Positions 10,526 through 20,332 of a stretch of DNA of 64,000 nt are shown in pieces. The stretch covers positions 248,001 to 312,000 of the forward strand of contig CDRNVI010000056.1 of assembly GCA_977017575.1 (NCBI GenBank), given 5' to 3'. Numbering within the stretch: the stretch's first letter is position 1; each line of letters opens with the position of its first letter. The notes beneath the pieces were generated by a model that saw only the letters and a list, made by a program, of their open reading frames with translations, searched no databases and was not told the DNA's origin. Made by a program: the position numbers and the translations under genes. Source of the stretch: Paramoeba atlantica. Its lineage: Eukaryota > Discosea.

Positions 10526-10724
10526 TTTTACCTTGTTTTTACCGTTTATTAATCAAGAAATAATCCATCTTTTTATCAAAAAATCCTCACTCGAAAAGAG
10601 TGCAAAAAACGTCTCAATAATATTTTTTACTCAAAGGTGTTACAGGTCCTCGTGGAAGCTGCTGCATAGGTAACGGCCCTCATCGTCAGTGTGATGGTAC
10701 ATACCCCTACATAACCCCCATATA

Positions 10725-12974
10725 CCGTTACCCCCCCCTTACTTATCCAGGTACGCTACTTATCACAAAATCCCAAACCTTACTTATCCGCAAGGATAAG
10801 TAGCGTACCTGGACCTTGGCCTTTTTTCCGAACTTTTTTATTGTTTTAGATTTGAGGTAGCTGTACAATGCGTTGCTATTTTAAAGTATTTATCTATCTA
10901 CAACTCTTGAATTCTTTTTTCTACAACTCATCCTCCCTCTCTCTCTCTCTGAATGTCTGACTTGAATCGGCTGGTTTTTCATGCAGGGCAGGTCCGCAAC
11001 GCACTCTTACCACAAGAGGCGGTTGTCGTAATTCCGGATCCGAATGCCGTAGTCAATGTTATCCCAAACGTTGAACTACTGGCCCATGCTCAAGTTGAAC
11101 AAGACCGTCCACGGAAAAGTCGGGTCGAGCTTACTATCCAGCAGAAACTTAACATTTGTGCTGCAATAGAAGCTATGAAGCCCGAAGCAACGGTTGCCGC
11201 AGAGTTTCGCATCACTCCTTCCACGGTGCGAAAAATCATCCTGCAGAAGGAAGAGTGGATGAGGCTTGTGCGCCTTGGCCACGGAAGTTCCTATCAATTC
11301 CACCCCCGCGTCAGAATCAGGAATTGTACACTCAGGGTTCTCGCATGATTGGGGTCTTGCGTGACGCGCTCGTCGGGGTCACGAAATGGTCTCATAGAGA
11401 ATGGGAAGGTAAAGTTCTGGCAGCGCTTTTGTCGATTTGCGAACGTTCGTCGCCGCTGTGTAAACGGTTGCACTCAACTCGTTCCGTCAGATGCTGATGA
11501 GCGGGTCAGAAACTTTCTCGAGATGCTTACTCTGATGAACGTCGATCTTTCACTCTTTACTCTGTCATCCTCACGGGTGATGAGACCGGAGTAGTGTGGG
11601 AACTTGTAAGTAGTGTTACTATTGAACTTCGTGGGACGTGGCGGGTGCGAGTTCGCACAGCCGGAACGGAACGCCAAATGACGACAACATGTTTTGCGGC
11701 GCGCTCCGTTCGAGGCGCGGGTGGCGTTTGGGACCATACCATGCCCCCTCATCTCATCTGGCAGGCGCAGTCCTCCACAGGCCCCATCTCGGGAAATCAA
11801 CGCGGCAGCTGTAACCGTTGTACTGCCACCACAACTGCATCGGGGTGGACAAATGGCGACTCTTTTCTGGCATGGCTTCAAAGAGAGTTGTTAGACCATG
11901 CGCGTTATCCTCCGCGACAAACTTTACTGGTGATTGACCTCTATGCTGCTCATCGAACTCACAAAATTCTTTCTTACCTTCGTGAGCGAGAGGTTGATGT
12001 CTTGTTCATTCCTTCAGGTTGCACCTCGCTCATCCAACTCATGGATGATGCAGTCAACCGAGCGTTCAAGCACTATTACCGGGATAAATTTTCTACCTGA
12101 CGTGCCTCTCAGAACGGGTTTCGCCGCCCCACGCGTCAGAAAATCACGCGTTTTGTCACTGAAGCGCTACAGTCCTTTCCTGCAGTAGAAGCCTATCGTG
12201 TGGAATTTGAACGCAAGCTCTCATCCCACCTTCTACGAGTCGCAGAAACAATTTCCCCCCAACGGGTACAATCTCTACGTGGTAGTACCCTTGTGGTTGG
12301 CGCAACGCCTGCAGAAGCTGCTTTGGAGACAGAAGTCGTCTCCAATGCTTTTCAGCAGCTTTCTTTCGGTGAGGAAGTGATTGATGCGGATACTGATCAA
12401 TGAGCGCCCTCTTTGATATAAAATTGTGTGCACTCGGGCGTAATATGATAATTTTTATAATATGAGAATAGATTCAATTGAGGCATATCGAATATTTTTC
12501 GTTCGCTTTTACTCCTGGGTTGGTCGGAATGTCATTCTATAAAAATATTATTCCTCATATTTTTCTGGTTTTTTTTCCATGCTTTTACATGCCATCAACA
12601 ACCAGCAACGACTACACTTTTTCCCCCCGCTTATTTTTTGTCATGCAATTAGCACTACTTTTTTTCGTGTTCTATGATGTTGTTCTTATAATGTGCATGA
12701 CATTCTCTTAGCCTTCATTTGTGTCACACTCGCGTTGTTTTTTATGTACCTTGTATATTTCGATTACTTCTCTCTGTTTGTTGTACAACTTTGTTTTCTC
12801 TATGTTATTGTTTTCATTTATGGCAGGACGCTTCCGAAAACCACTCACCAACCTAAGGTACACTACTCAGGCACGCTACTTATCCAGGTACGCTACTTAT
12901 CCAGGCACGCTACTTATCACAAAATCACTGATTTTGGGGTCAAAATGCGGGATAAGTAAGGGGGGGGGTAACGG
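10725..12974 (+). mobile_element. pogo-like DNA transposon with C-tract TIRs
   Basis: The termini are CCGTTACCCCCCCCTTACTT and the complementary AAGTAAGGGGGGGGGTAACGG, each followed by TA, giving a TA target duplication and about 2,250 bp in all. Subterminal GGTACGCTACTTATC repeats occur on both sides, and at the left end they form their own hairpin (about 10748-10812). The coding region on + holds an HTH_psq/CENP-B-type N-terminus and a DDE_1-type catalytic region, as in pogo/Tigger/Fot1 elements. The frame is broken, so this copy is not autonomous. Confidence 0.75.
10953..12403 (+). pseudogene. pogo-like transposase (HTH_psq + DDE_1), broken
   Basis: ORF 10953-11348 starts with ATG. It carries RVELTIQQKLNICAAIE...ATVAAEFRITPSTVRKIIL, the pipsqueak-type HTH that binds transposon ends. 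ORF 11594-12100 carries LLVIDLYAAHRTHKIL, then IPSGCTSLIQLMDDAVNRAFK, the second and third catalytic acidic positions of the DDE_1 fold. The C-terminal tail continues in other frames to 12403. At least two frame changes separate the parts, around 11340 and 12100. The gene sits between the TIRs at 10725 and 12974. Confidence 0.7.
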
Positions 12975-12976
12975 TA

Positions 12977-13327
12977 CTATGATAATTATTCGTCGTTTAT
13001 TTCAAAGATAATCATTAAACAAAATATTTTTTCATGACATTGAGACATTTTTTAACGTCACTGTAAGTAGGGGGTGGTGAATTTACTATCTTTTTCTCAG
13101 AACTGAGAAAAAGGGAGTAGGGGGAGCGGTGACAATTATGTGTGCTGGGATAGTATCAACTTTAATTGTTAAGCAAAACTTTACTTGTTAAACTGAATGG
13201 GCTTTATTGGAGAAGGAAGACATGAAAACGTGCACTGAAGAAAGACCAAAATTACTACTATTCAAAAATCAACTTCTTCGACAAAAAATAACTTTCTTTG
13301 CCAATTCTAAATACTTCTACTCAAAAT
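12977..13327. other. Intergenic with a small hairpin
   Basis: CTTTTTCTCAGAACTGAGAAAAA at about 13090-13115 is a near-perfect hairpin flanked by AGTAGGGGG on both sides. No gene is evident. Confidence 0.5.
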
Positions 13328-13594
13328 TCATAGACGTAAAGGTGTATTGCTGCTGATACATTGTTGTGCATTCCTTCTTGGTACTCTTGCGATACGTACT
13401 GCTTTGATTTTTACTTGTTCTGTCGTAGCAAAACAAACATACGCACGTTTGAACTTCTCAATGATTGTGGCAAGTTTCACCTCACCAAAGAAAGCGTAAT
13501 ACTCAGTTAAGTACCTTTTCCTCATTTCCGACGGAAGATGCCCCACAATGATCGAGCGCTCGTCACGCTCTCCCAAAGCTGAACTCAAGTTCAT
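13328..13594 (-). CDS. Lone RRM-domain ORF
   Basis: The ORF encodes about 88 aa from the first ATG (13594); the frame stays open some 15 codons upstream into KRKRDDLHESE. It contains one RNA recognition motif: RNP2-like SIIVGHL, an alpha helix, and RNP1-like RAYVCF, followed by a helix and VRIARV, which would be strand 4. The aromatic positions of RNP1 are kept (Y, F). It is the only host-like ORF on the minus strand. It may be a small RNA-binding protein, or an exon or fragment of a larger gene. Nothing recognisable lies beside it. Confidence 0.45.
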   Translation of the reverse strand: MNLSSALGERDERSIIVGHLPSEMRKRYLTEYYAFFGEVKLATIIEKFKRAYVCFATTEQVKIKAVRIARVPRRNAQQCISSNTPLRL

Positions 13595-13609
13595 CTCTGA
13601 TTCGTGCAA

Positions 13610-14644
13610 GTCATCCCGCTTCCGCTTAACATCTAATCTTCAGCGAAAAATCGCGTTCTTCGGTGGGAGCGTTCTCCGGATGAGTAGATATAGTGTATTG
13701 TCACACGTTGTGGTTCCATGGAACACGGAACACCGTTGTAAGTATATACAATGGAATGGTATCTTCCGTTAAAGGTTCTTTTGTCACATCGGAACCCTAC
13801 AAACCGGGAGATACCATTCCTGTTCTGTGGTGGTTTGACAAAGGTTCTTTCGCACATTCTGATCCGTCCTTTGCCTCTTCACCCTTGAATTGTCCGTTTC
13901 TCCTGTTAAAGCTCTCTTGTATTTGATACCGGGGGTACTTTTTTCCCTGTGAATAATGTCTTTCGAATGCTGCGAAATTGTCGTTCCTCAAATAATGCAG
14001 CGGTATTTCATTGGAACACTGGCGATTACTGGGCGGGCGTTTCATAACGACTTGGCGCTCTGTTCAGCGCTTCCAGCCGCCCGATAATGAAAAATGTGTC
14101 GTTCGTTTATCTAATGTGTCGTTCGTTTATGTGGGCAGTCTCTCATCATACATACGACTGTATGATATGTATGTATGATCCGGGGAGCGACACGTAAAAC
14201 ATAATGGTCGGCTTCCGTGGGGAGATGCACTGTAGTTTCCATACGAAAAATGTTGTGGTCGAAACTGTTGAAGCCTCCGATTTCCTGAAAACGTTCAGTA
14301 TCGGCTGCATATCTTTTCGCTCTCATTCAGTTGGTCAGTACGTATTGACGCGGAAGGGTGAAAAGGATAAAGTGAATGAAAAAGTGAAGGGTTCAATGTA
14401 CAGGGTTCAATGTACGGTACGGTGAGAACCCATTTTTGTGTCTCGTGTCGACTCTCGGTTACTACGCAGAAGCACAATCATAGACCGTTCATCAAGTACA
14501 TGAATAAATACATGGTATTATTGGTATACGGCCGTGATGGAGGCTTGAGCCTAAATTCCCGTTGTCGAGATTGATCTATCTGAACCTCAACCTCTCTGAG
14601 GTCTATTTCATTTTCATGAAGTCTTCCTCCAAAAATCAATAATG
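13610..14644. other. Mixed repeat remnants
   Basis: Around 13745-13825 a short inverted pair GGAATGGTATCT/AGATACCATTCC recalls the inner arms of the M2 fold-back family. 14005-14090 resembles 39365-39440 (GGCGATTa-c-GGgCGGGCaTTTCATAACG...CAGCCG), a shared repeat fragment. 14104-14185 holds small ATACAT palindromes. No gene is supported. Confidence 0.4.
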
Positions 14645-14925
14645 AGGTTCAATAATGAGGTCTATAGCTCCTTCGTGCTTTAGAATATTACAGCACCGTT
14701 CGACTGAACTTGGAACAGCTCTACCTTTCGCACATACTTTGTACTCTACGAATTTCGCTACCGTTGGAACTTTCTGTGCCAGGTACTATACAGAAGTAAA
14801 TTCGCCCATTACCCATCGTGTCACACCGCCAAGCTTAGGAGTCTCACATGCACATGTCGTTTTCGCTTTCTCGAGTTCCTCCAAGATGTGGGGCACTAAT
14901 ATTGTGAGGGCTGTGTGCTTTTCTG
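14645..14925 (-). pseudogene. hAT-like transposase relic, copy 2
   Basis: The minus-strand translation gives TPKLGGVTRW.MGEFTS followed by KVPTVAKFVEYKVC, aligning with PKLGGVTRWCHDKFTC and QMPTVAAFIDAELC of the 56-kb hAT-like gene. Only this central piece is preserved. Confidence 0.55.
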
Positions 14926-15057
14926 TATGTGTTTTTTCCGAGCTCAGCGTGAAGTGAGACCGCGAGACGCGGGACGTAACGCTTTAACAGATAAAGCATT
15001 AAACATATAAATTTATGTCGCCTGAAGGAGTGGAGCTTATGGAACGTGTCATTGTGT

Positions 15058-15147
15058 TTAGTTTCTTCCCCCCTTTATTATGATTCGCCCCGCTTTAATG
15101 TGCACAAACTCCAAAACAGTGTGCATATTAAAGGGGGGGGCGCAGTA
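15058..15147. repeat. Hairpin MITE with C/G-run ends
   Basis: CGCCCCGCTTTAATGTGCAC is mirrored by GTGCATATTAAAGGGGGG with AACTCCAAAACAGT in the loop. The CTTTAAT next to a C-run is the same terminal theme as in the IS1595-like element at 41.1-43.6 kb. It lies immediately upstream of the Rep-A copy in front of LRR locus 2. Confidence 0.55.
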
Positions 15148-15255
15148 CTGCGTTCCTCTTTATACATGTATGTTTATACATGTATGTTTGCTATTTTTGT
15201 TCACTTTTACTTCAATAAGCAAGGTTGGAGCTGTAGTTATAATTATTCGCAATAA
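15148..15255 (+). repeat. Rep-A copy upstream of LRR locus 2
   Basis: CTGCGTTCCTCTTTATA..., TTTTTGTTCACTTTTACTTCAATAA and GTAGTTATAATTATTCGCAAT align with 48182-48275, which lies in the same place relative to LRR locus 5. A TTTATACATGTATG duplication distinguishes this copy. Confidence 0.6.
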
Positions 15256-15307
15256 TTCCTCATGGGGGGGTGAATCTTCAACTTGGTTAATCAAGAACCC
15301 TTGCATA

Positions 15308-16117
15308 ATGTATGTTTTTTGCATTGATGACGAATCCGATTTGCGTCGGGGTAAAGTGACCTCTCTGCTACTACCCCAAGAGGATATGTTGGAACGATTT
15401 ATTTCGAACCTAACTAAAACGCATAAATCCTGGCGCACAACAACAAAACAAATGTTTGGACGTGTCAAACGTGTATCGGTATGCCAATGGCGGGGTGTGG
15501 CATGTCACAAAGATCAAACAGTGAGCCAAATTGAATGGTTTTCAATGAAACTTTCTGGCACCTTACAGTGGGAGTTCTTGCCGTATACGTTGCAATGTTG
15601 TAACCTTGTCAATAACAGACTAGGCGGCTCTCTTCAACTTGACATATTGCCAGCACAACTTACATATTTAACACTATCGGTGAACACCTTTATCGGTGAG
15701 TTAAACTTAACCCAATTGCCAAACACATTGCACACACTTGAGTTGCGTGACAACCAATTTGAAGGAAGTGTTAATCTCACGAATCTGTGTTCTGCGTTGA
15801 AGTTTTTATACCTTCACGAAAATAAACTTTCTGGTGCCGTCGATCTTTCTCACCTGCCGAAGAATTTACAATACTTACAATTGTCCAGGAACAGACTTAC
15901 AGGATCGCTTTCCTTGCAGCACTTACCTTCATCGCTGACGTATTTTCTTTCGGATCACAACTGTTTCTCCGGTTTAGTTGTGTTTGGCTGTCTTCCTGAA
16001 AACTTGCAGTTTTTGTCAATGAGCAACAACGTGGGCCTTTACGGCGAGATTGATTCGTCTGTTCTTCCGAAGACTTTACAACTTGACTTCTGCAATACCA
16101 ACATTCGCTATAAGTAA
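15308..16117 (+). CDS. LRR family protein, locus 2
   Basis: The protein has 269 aa. I chose the ATG at 15308 because the longer frame upstream (from 15080) runs through a MITE and Rep-A. Residues 1-45 (MYVFCIDDESDLRRGK... LLLPQEDMLERFISNLT) match locus 5. Then comes the cap VCQWRGVACHKDQTVSQIEW, and about eight LRRs of the form LPxxLxxLxLxxNxFxGxLxL, several with SG or TG after the Asn as in plant-type LRRs. It ends NTNIRYK, the family's conserved C-terminus. There is no signal peptide, transmembrane helix or kinase, so it is likely an intracellular LRR scaffold or recognition protein of unknown partner. The reading frame is intact. In this family the LRR consensus is irregularly spaced. Confidence 0.75.
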   Translation: MYVFCIDDESDLRRGKVTSLLLPQEDMLERFISNLTKTHKSWRTTTKQMFGRVKRVSVCQWRGVACHKDQTVSQIEWFSMKLSGTLQWEFLPYTLQCCNLVNNRLGGSLQLDILPAQLTYLTLSVNTFIGELNLTQLPNTLHTLELRDNQFEGSVNLTNLCSALKFLYLHENKLSGAVDLSHLPKNLQYLQLSRNRLTGSLSLQHLPSSLTYFLSDHNCFSGLVVFGCLPENLQFLSMSNNVGLYGEIDSSVLPKTLQLDFCNTNIRYK

Positions 16118-16371
16118 AACAGTGAAAAATATGAAAGTGAAAACGAAGAGCCATTTTCAGAACCCGACCACAAGGGTCTACTGATAGGAGTAGGGCGTTT
16201 TTCAACACTCTCACTCCCTCTACCCTCCCTAAATCCTCCAGTGCTCATTCTTCCAAACCTTTTTTTGTCCCAATACTTATTTTTATCTCTCTTCTTCATT
16301 TTTTTATCTCTCTTCTTCATGTTTTGAATTCAATCCAAAACGATTGGCCGTTCGATTTACGCGATCTTCCG

Positions 16372-16776
16372 ATGCAACGACGTCCCATTCCTCCATCCCC
16401 TCCCCTCACACAGTTCCATTCTATACGACACGATGAAAAAAAAGAAAATGATGAAAAAGGAAAGGAAGACGAAGGGAATGCGCTTCCCGTGTTGGTTCTG
16501 CGCACACGAGTTCGCCTGGAGGGCCCCGAGGGCTCCGGCCCTCACGTGTCGTGGGCGCCCGATGTCGTGGAACGGAAAAACCAGAAAACATCAAAGAAAT
16601 GCTGCGTGTTCCATCCCGCATGGAAATTGTCGAATCACGAAATAGAGAACAGCGACCAGGAGGAGGAGGAGGAGCGCATGGGGAAGAATCAAAAGGAAAG
16701 AATGCCGGATGTTGAAGGGCGAGCCCATCCGGTGTGCTCTAGGGCGGCTTGCTTCTGTGATACTACGCTGCCGTGA
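16372..16776 (+). CDS. PPP1R11: Protein phosphatase 1 inhibitor-3-like (PPP1R11/Ypi1 family)
   Basis: The protein has 134 aa from the first in-frame ATG (the frame is open 16 codons further up). The diagnostic block is VLVLRTRVR..., HVSWAPDVVE, then SKKCCVFH, then an acidic run QEEEEERMG. In PPP1R11/Ypi1 proteins the equivalent L-rich strand, a V-x-W docking motif for PP1, 'DVV(D/E)NE' and 'SK(K)CC(I/V)(Y/F)' occur in the same order, and the acidic stretch follows. The family binds and inhibits (in yeast, also positively modulates) the catalytic subunit of PP1 in nucleus and cytosol. The docking motif here is VSW, close to the family's VEW. A strongly pyrimidine-rich leader (about 16260-16320) precedes the ORF, as it does SEC63. 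The C-terminus ends with a short Cys-rich tail unlike the canonical His/Cys-rich end. Confidence 0.7.
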   Translation: MQRRPIPPSPPLTQFHSIRHDEKKENDEKGKEDEGNALPVLVLRTRVRLEGPEGSGPHVSWAPDVVERKNQKTSKKCCVFHPAWKLSNHEIENSDQEEEEERMGKNQKERMPDVEGRAHPVCSRAACFCDTTLP

Positions 16777-17069
16777 ATCTTCGGTTCGTTGTTCTTTTCG
16801 CTTGTTTCTCGTATTGTAGCTTGCAGTTCTTTTGTCAAGTCTTCCTACTTCAGTGTTTGTAGGGTAACTTTAGCATGGGAAACATTAATTAACCCTTTTT
16901 TGTCTCCTACTTCTACAGATTTTCCTTTTTTGTTGCGATTAGTGAAAAGGTGGAAGAGTACATGCAGTCTAAATCTACGTCCCTTCCCCCCACCCCCCAT
17001 CCCGTCAATACTTCGCATTCCTGTTCTGGCACTGAGATAAGGAGGTACATTGTCTTTTTTCTATTTTGT
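16777..17069. other. 3' flank of the PPP1R11-like gene
   Basis: T-rich sequence without further ORFs of note; probably the 3' untranslated and intergenic region. Confidence 0.4.
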
Positions 17070-17699
17070 AAAGGGGGGGTACACCCACTATTGGCAAACT
17101 GTTTTGCCAATAGTGGGTGGTTTTTACCCCCTTTGTCCAATAGTGGGTGATTTTTAATTCTGATCACCCACTCTTGGACAAAGGGGTTTTACAAACGCAT
17201 TCAAAATTCCTCTTTTACCGCAACGATTTCGACAAATTGTTCTATTTCTTCTACTGAAAACCCCCGAAGGCCCCCGACGTGCGGACACCCACCCCCTACG
17301 CCATATGCGCCTCCTGTGGAGGCTCCCGAGCCAAATCTCTCTTACTGGGGGATCTCTTACTGGGGGGTGTAAGGTAGTAGGAAAATCGTTGTGACATTTC
17401 TCGTCATCTTCGAAATCGGACGCAAAATCACTTTCGATGTCAGAGTACACTTCTACACCGATATCACCTGAGTTATCACTTAATTTATAATTTACTATTC
17501 CTTTATGGCGGCAGCCTTCAAGGTGTCCATTAGTTGCTACTAATTAGAAAGTTGCTACATTTAGAAATTCCATCTTAACAAATTTTGAGGTAATTAATTA
17601 TTTACCAATAGTGGGTGAGTTTTCCAATAGTGGGTGATTTCCAAGAGTGGGTGATTTTCAAGAGTGGGTGATTGCCAATAGTGGGTGTACCCCCCTTTT
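17070..17699. mobile_element. Non-autonomous TIR element with C/G-run ends
   Basis: The left end, AAGGGGGGGTACACCCACTA, is mirrored by TAGTGGGTGTACCCCCCTT on the right, both next to TA. The 14-bp word CCAATAGTGGGTGA and variants recur many times near both ends (17085-17160; 17605-17690). No transposase domain is visible in its roughly 630 bp. Confidence 0.7.
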
Positions 17700-17829
17700 A
17701 GTGTAGCAGCATTTAGAAATCTCGTTTTTGGACGGCAGGGAGATTGGAGACCGCAGCGAGATCGTACTGAATCCCCACCCGCAGCCCCTCAGATGGTAGC
17801 GAACGTACACCGGTTCGCAATCTTACAGT

Positions 17830-17940
17830 CCTAAGTCGTCTCCAAACCAAAGTTAACTTTGTGTATACTGCAACGTAAGCCCCGTGACAATCGCTTATTG
17901 AAAACGTATCGCCCTACTCTAACTAGAGAATTAGTGTACT
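17830..17940 (+). repeat. 110-bp dispersed repeat, copy 1
   Basis: CAGTCCTAAGTCGTCTCCAA through CAATCGCTTATT and ATCGCCCTA recurs in the same orientation at 19898-20010. It is non-coding. Confidence 0.6.
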
Positions 17941-18039
17941 ATCACTGCAGGAAAAGAAAACAAAATTAATATCCAATATTACACCCCCCGTTCTACGATA
18001 CCTTGTTCACACGTTTTAAGTACTCTGAACACATTTTTT

Positions 18040-18300
18040 GGCCGCTACTTTTTTGTTTCTACTTTTTGGGGCGAAGTGCTTCTTTCATGTAGCTTGCCAT
18101 CATGGCTCGAATGTTATCCACAGGGTTCAGGTCAGGATACTTAGGAAGCCTCCTAAGTGCCTGTGGAACATCTGTGACTTTGTGATGGTGTGCGTCGGGG
18201 CGTCATCCGGGTGAAGTACCGCGTGTCTGTGATCGCGAATGTATCGTACAAAACCGATGTCTTTCGAAGCCTCCATGGGTAGCAATGTGTCGCGTCCATA
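18040..18300 (-). pseudogene. Tc1/mariner-like transposase fragment
   Basis: The minus strand encodes LHPDDAPTHHHKV, then LPKYPDLNPVDNIRAMM and SYMKEALRPKK. This is the second-Asp to third-acidic stretch of a Tc1/mariner-type DDE domain, with D in place of the usual E in 'NP(I)EN' (a DDD variant, as in mariner). Only the C-terminal fragment remains, next to the M2 fold-back copy 2. Confidence 0.55.
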
Positions 18301-18341
18301 ACATACTCCCCGTCATTAATAATGATTATCTTAAAAAAATC

Positions 18342-18545
18342 CAGGTATAAAGGGGCGAGGGCAACAGATGGATGCAACAGGTGTAGCAGATTCCCAATGA
18401 AAGGAAATCGTATCTCCCTGCACGAAGTTGGCTCCAAGCTAGCAAGCGCATTGGTAGGCATTTCTCGTGCAGGGAGATGCGATTTCTTTTCAGTGGTAAT
18501 CTTCTACATCTGTTGCTTCGTATCTCCCTCGCCCCTTTATACCTG
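18342..18545. repeat. Fold-back MITE (family M2), copy 2
   Basis: The outer arms CAGGTATAAAGGGGCGAGG and CCTCGCCCCTTTATACCTG are inverted. The inner ATCTCCCTGCACGAAGTT block and its complement match copy 1 at 8801-9019. Confidence 0.7.
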
Positions 18546-18639
18546 AATTCTACAAAAACAGTTTCGTCGTATCAATCAGTAAAATTCGTGGGCGTTCTCG
18601 CAGCAATAATTGCCAACACAATGCCAATCTTCTTCTAAA

Positions 18640-18800
18640 AAGTGGCTTCTGGCAAAGTGGTCAGTTGGCCACCTCCTAAAAGAGTGACCACCTGGCCATC
18701 CTCTGAAAAAGTGACCATCTGGCCACCCCCTGAAAAAGTGTCCACCTGGCCACCCCCTGAAATTGTGCCAGGGGGTGGCCAGCTGGCCACCTTTTCAAGG
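18640..18800. repeat. About 29-bp minisatellite with an inverted last unit
   Basis: Units like AAAGTGACCATCTGGCCACC repeat about five times. The last, GGGGGTGGCCAGCTGGCCAC, is inverted relative to the rest, so the array can fold. A GTGGCCAGCTGG core is shared with 6985-7110. Confidence 0.6.
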
Positions 18801-19636
18801 CCGAGAAAATCATACCTTTTTTTCGTTTATTTGGTATGCCGTCGGCGAGTGAAATGTGTTTCAAAAAAAAGATAGTTCTGGAAGTTAGTTAAGGAGCTCA
18901 AAAATATTCCCCAAACTTTGAAACAGCTGTAGTCTGTCAATTTTGGGAACGTAATCAAGCATCTTTTTTTCGGATTTGAAATGTTCGTCTCTGAGTCGCA
19001 CTCCGAGTCGCGTTTTTGGTAAAAGGGTTCTAAAAACTGCTTACTGTACTCGATTTTTTTCATTTTTGGAGTATTACAGATTGATTAATGAGCCATACCC
19101 CTGTTTTTAAAATTTCAAAAAAAATGTTTTTGTGCTCGTTTTATGCCCATTTCGGGTTCGCGGAATTAACCTTAGTAAGCGAGTTAGATACTCACCGTAT
19201 CTCCCTCAATATCATTCTATGTGGTGAAAACTCTTAAAAAATTATCAACTTATTTTCGTGCACGCAGGATTTTCGTATATTATTTTTGTGTCTCAAAAAA
19301 ACTTTTCTTTGAACTAAAAAAGTATCAACTTATTTTCATGTTTTAGACCGCATTTTAGTATTTTTCCATGACTTCTCGATCACTGAAAAAGAAGCGCCCA
19401 TTAGAAGAATCGGGTTCTATTGAAACGTTTACAAGCTTTGGGGAACGGCCTTCCAAGTGGACTGCGGCAGACAGAAGCTACACTAGGTCATTAATAATGA
19501 TAATGATAATAATAATTTCAAAGAAAATCTTTCTTGAGGATTATCATCATCATTATTAATGATGGGTAGTAACCCTCGGTAAAGGGGCCGCCCATTACGA
19601 CTACAATTGAACGTTTTTTCATCGATTTATATTTAA
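18801..19636. other. AT-rich intergenic stretch with a hairpin
   Basis: The strongest feature is a 70-bp hairpin at 19490-19562, TCATTAATAATGATAATGAT mirrored by ATCATCATTATTAATGA. One arm of it recurs at 18312-18330. A short + strand ORF (19368-) starts with a basic segment SLKKKRPLEESGS and is cut by this hairpin; I cannot name it. 19150-19210 resembles the reverse complement of 5845-5900. Confidence 0.45.
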
Positions 19637-19795
19637 CTTTTCGGCACTTTGCAGTGGAAGTTCTTGCCGTACACGACGCAGTTTTTTGGGCTGTACAATA
19701 ATGAACTAGGAGGATCGCCTCAACTTGACATGCTTCCATTACAACTTATGTTGTAATGCGTTGTGTTCTCCGGAACAAACATTCGTTATAAATAA
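19633..19795 (+). pseudogene. LRR family relic (internal deletion)
   Basis: The stretch aligns with LRR locus 2. CGGCACTTTGCAGTGGAAG through CTTGCCGTACACG corresponds to the 'LSGTLQWEFLPYTLQ' repeat, and GGATCGCCTCAACTTGACAT to the next. It then jumps straight to the family's C-terminus, GGAACAAACATTCGTTATAA(ATAA). About 400 bp of repeats are missing, and the remaining codons are out of frame in places. Confidence 0.65.
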
Positions 19796-20332
19796 TACAA
19801 TGTATGGAATGCGTTACTATTCGGTCCACACGCGAAGGCTTGGTAAAAGGGCCTTCCAAAAGTTTTTGGGGGAACGACCGTCCCTTTTGACCCTAAATTA
19901 TTCAGTCCTAAGTCGTCTCCAAACAAACGTTTACTTTGTGTATACTGCCACGTAGGTCCCATGACAATCGCTTATTTAAAAATTATCGCCCTATTCCCTA
20001 TTTTTCTGTTTACGAAACAAATGGATATACACCCCCTTTCATTCGTAATGATAATTGAAAAAAGATTTTCACCTCGAACTGTGAAAATTACTCAAAAAAT
20101 ATCAAAAATAATTCATTCTATCATAACTCCTCCGTGACAGCTCGAGGTTTTTTCCGTCATCTCTTTATTCTTGTCTTGTTTTTTCCTTCGTAGACGTAAG
20201 TAACCCCCCCCCTCGCTTATATACACTGTATACACTTACGGTTATACACTTATACTACTGTATAAATAATTTACACACTTACACTTATCTATCCAATATA
20301 AGATAGATCTCGTTGACATCTAGGAAGAAAGA
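19796..20332. other. Intergenic leading to the satellite
   Basis: Contains copy 2 of the 110-bp repeat (about 19898-20010), a C-run near 20203 and a cluster of TATACACTTA-type short repeats (20215-20290). No gene. Confidence 0.45.

Noticed and set aside
15080-15307. Upstream extension of LRR locus 2 from 15080
   Set aside because: The extra 76 codons lie in a hairpin MITE and Rep-A and have no counterpart in the other LRR genes.
16421-16621. Alternative ORFs overlapping the PPP1R11-like gene
   Set aside because: The + frame at 16372 alone carries the ordered family motifs; the others are shadows.
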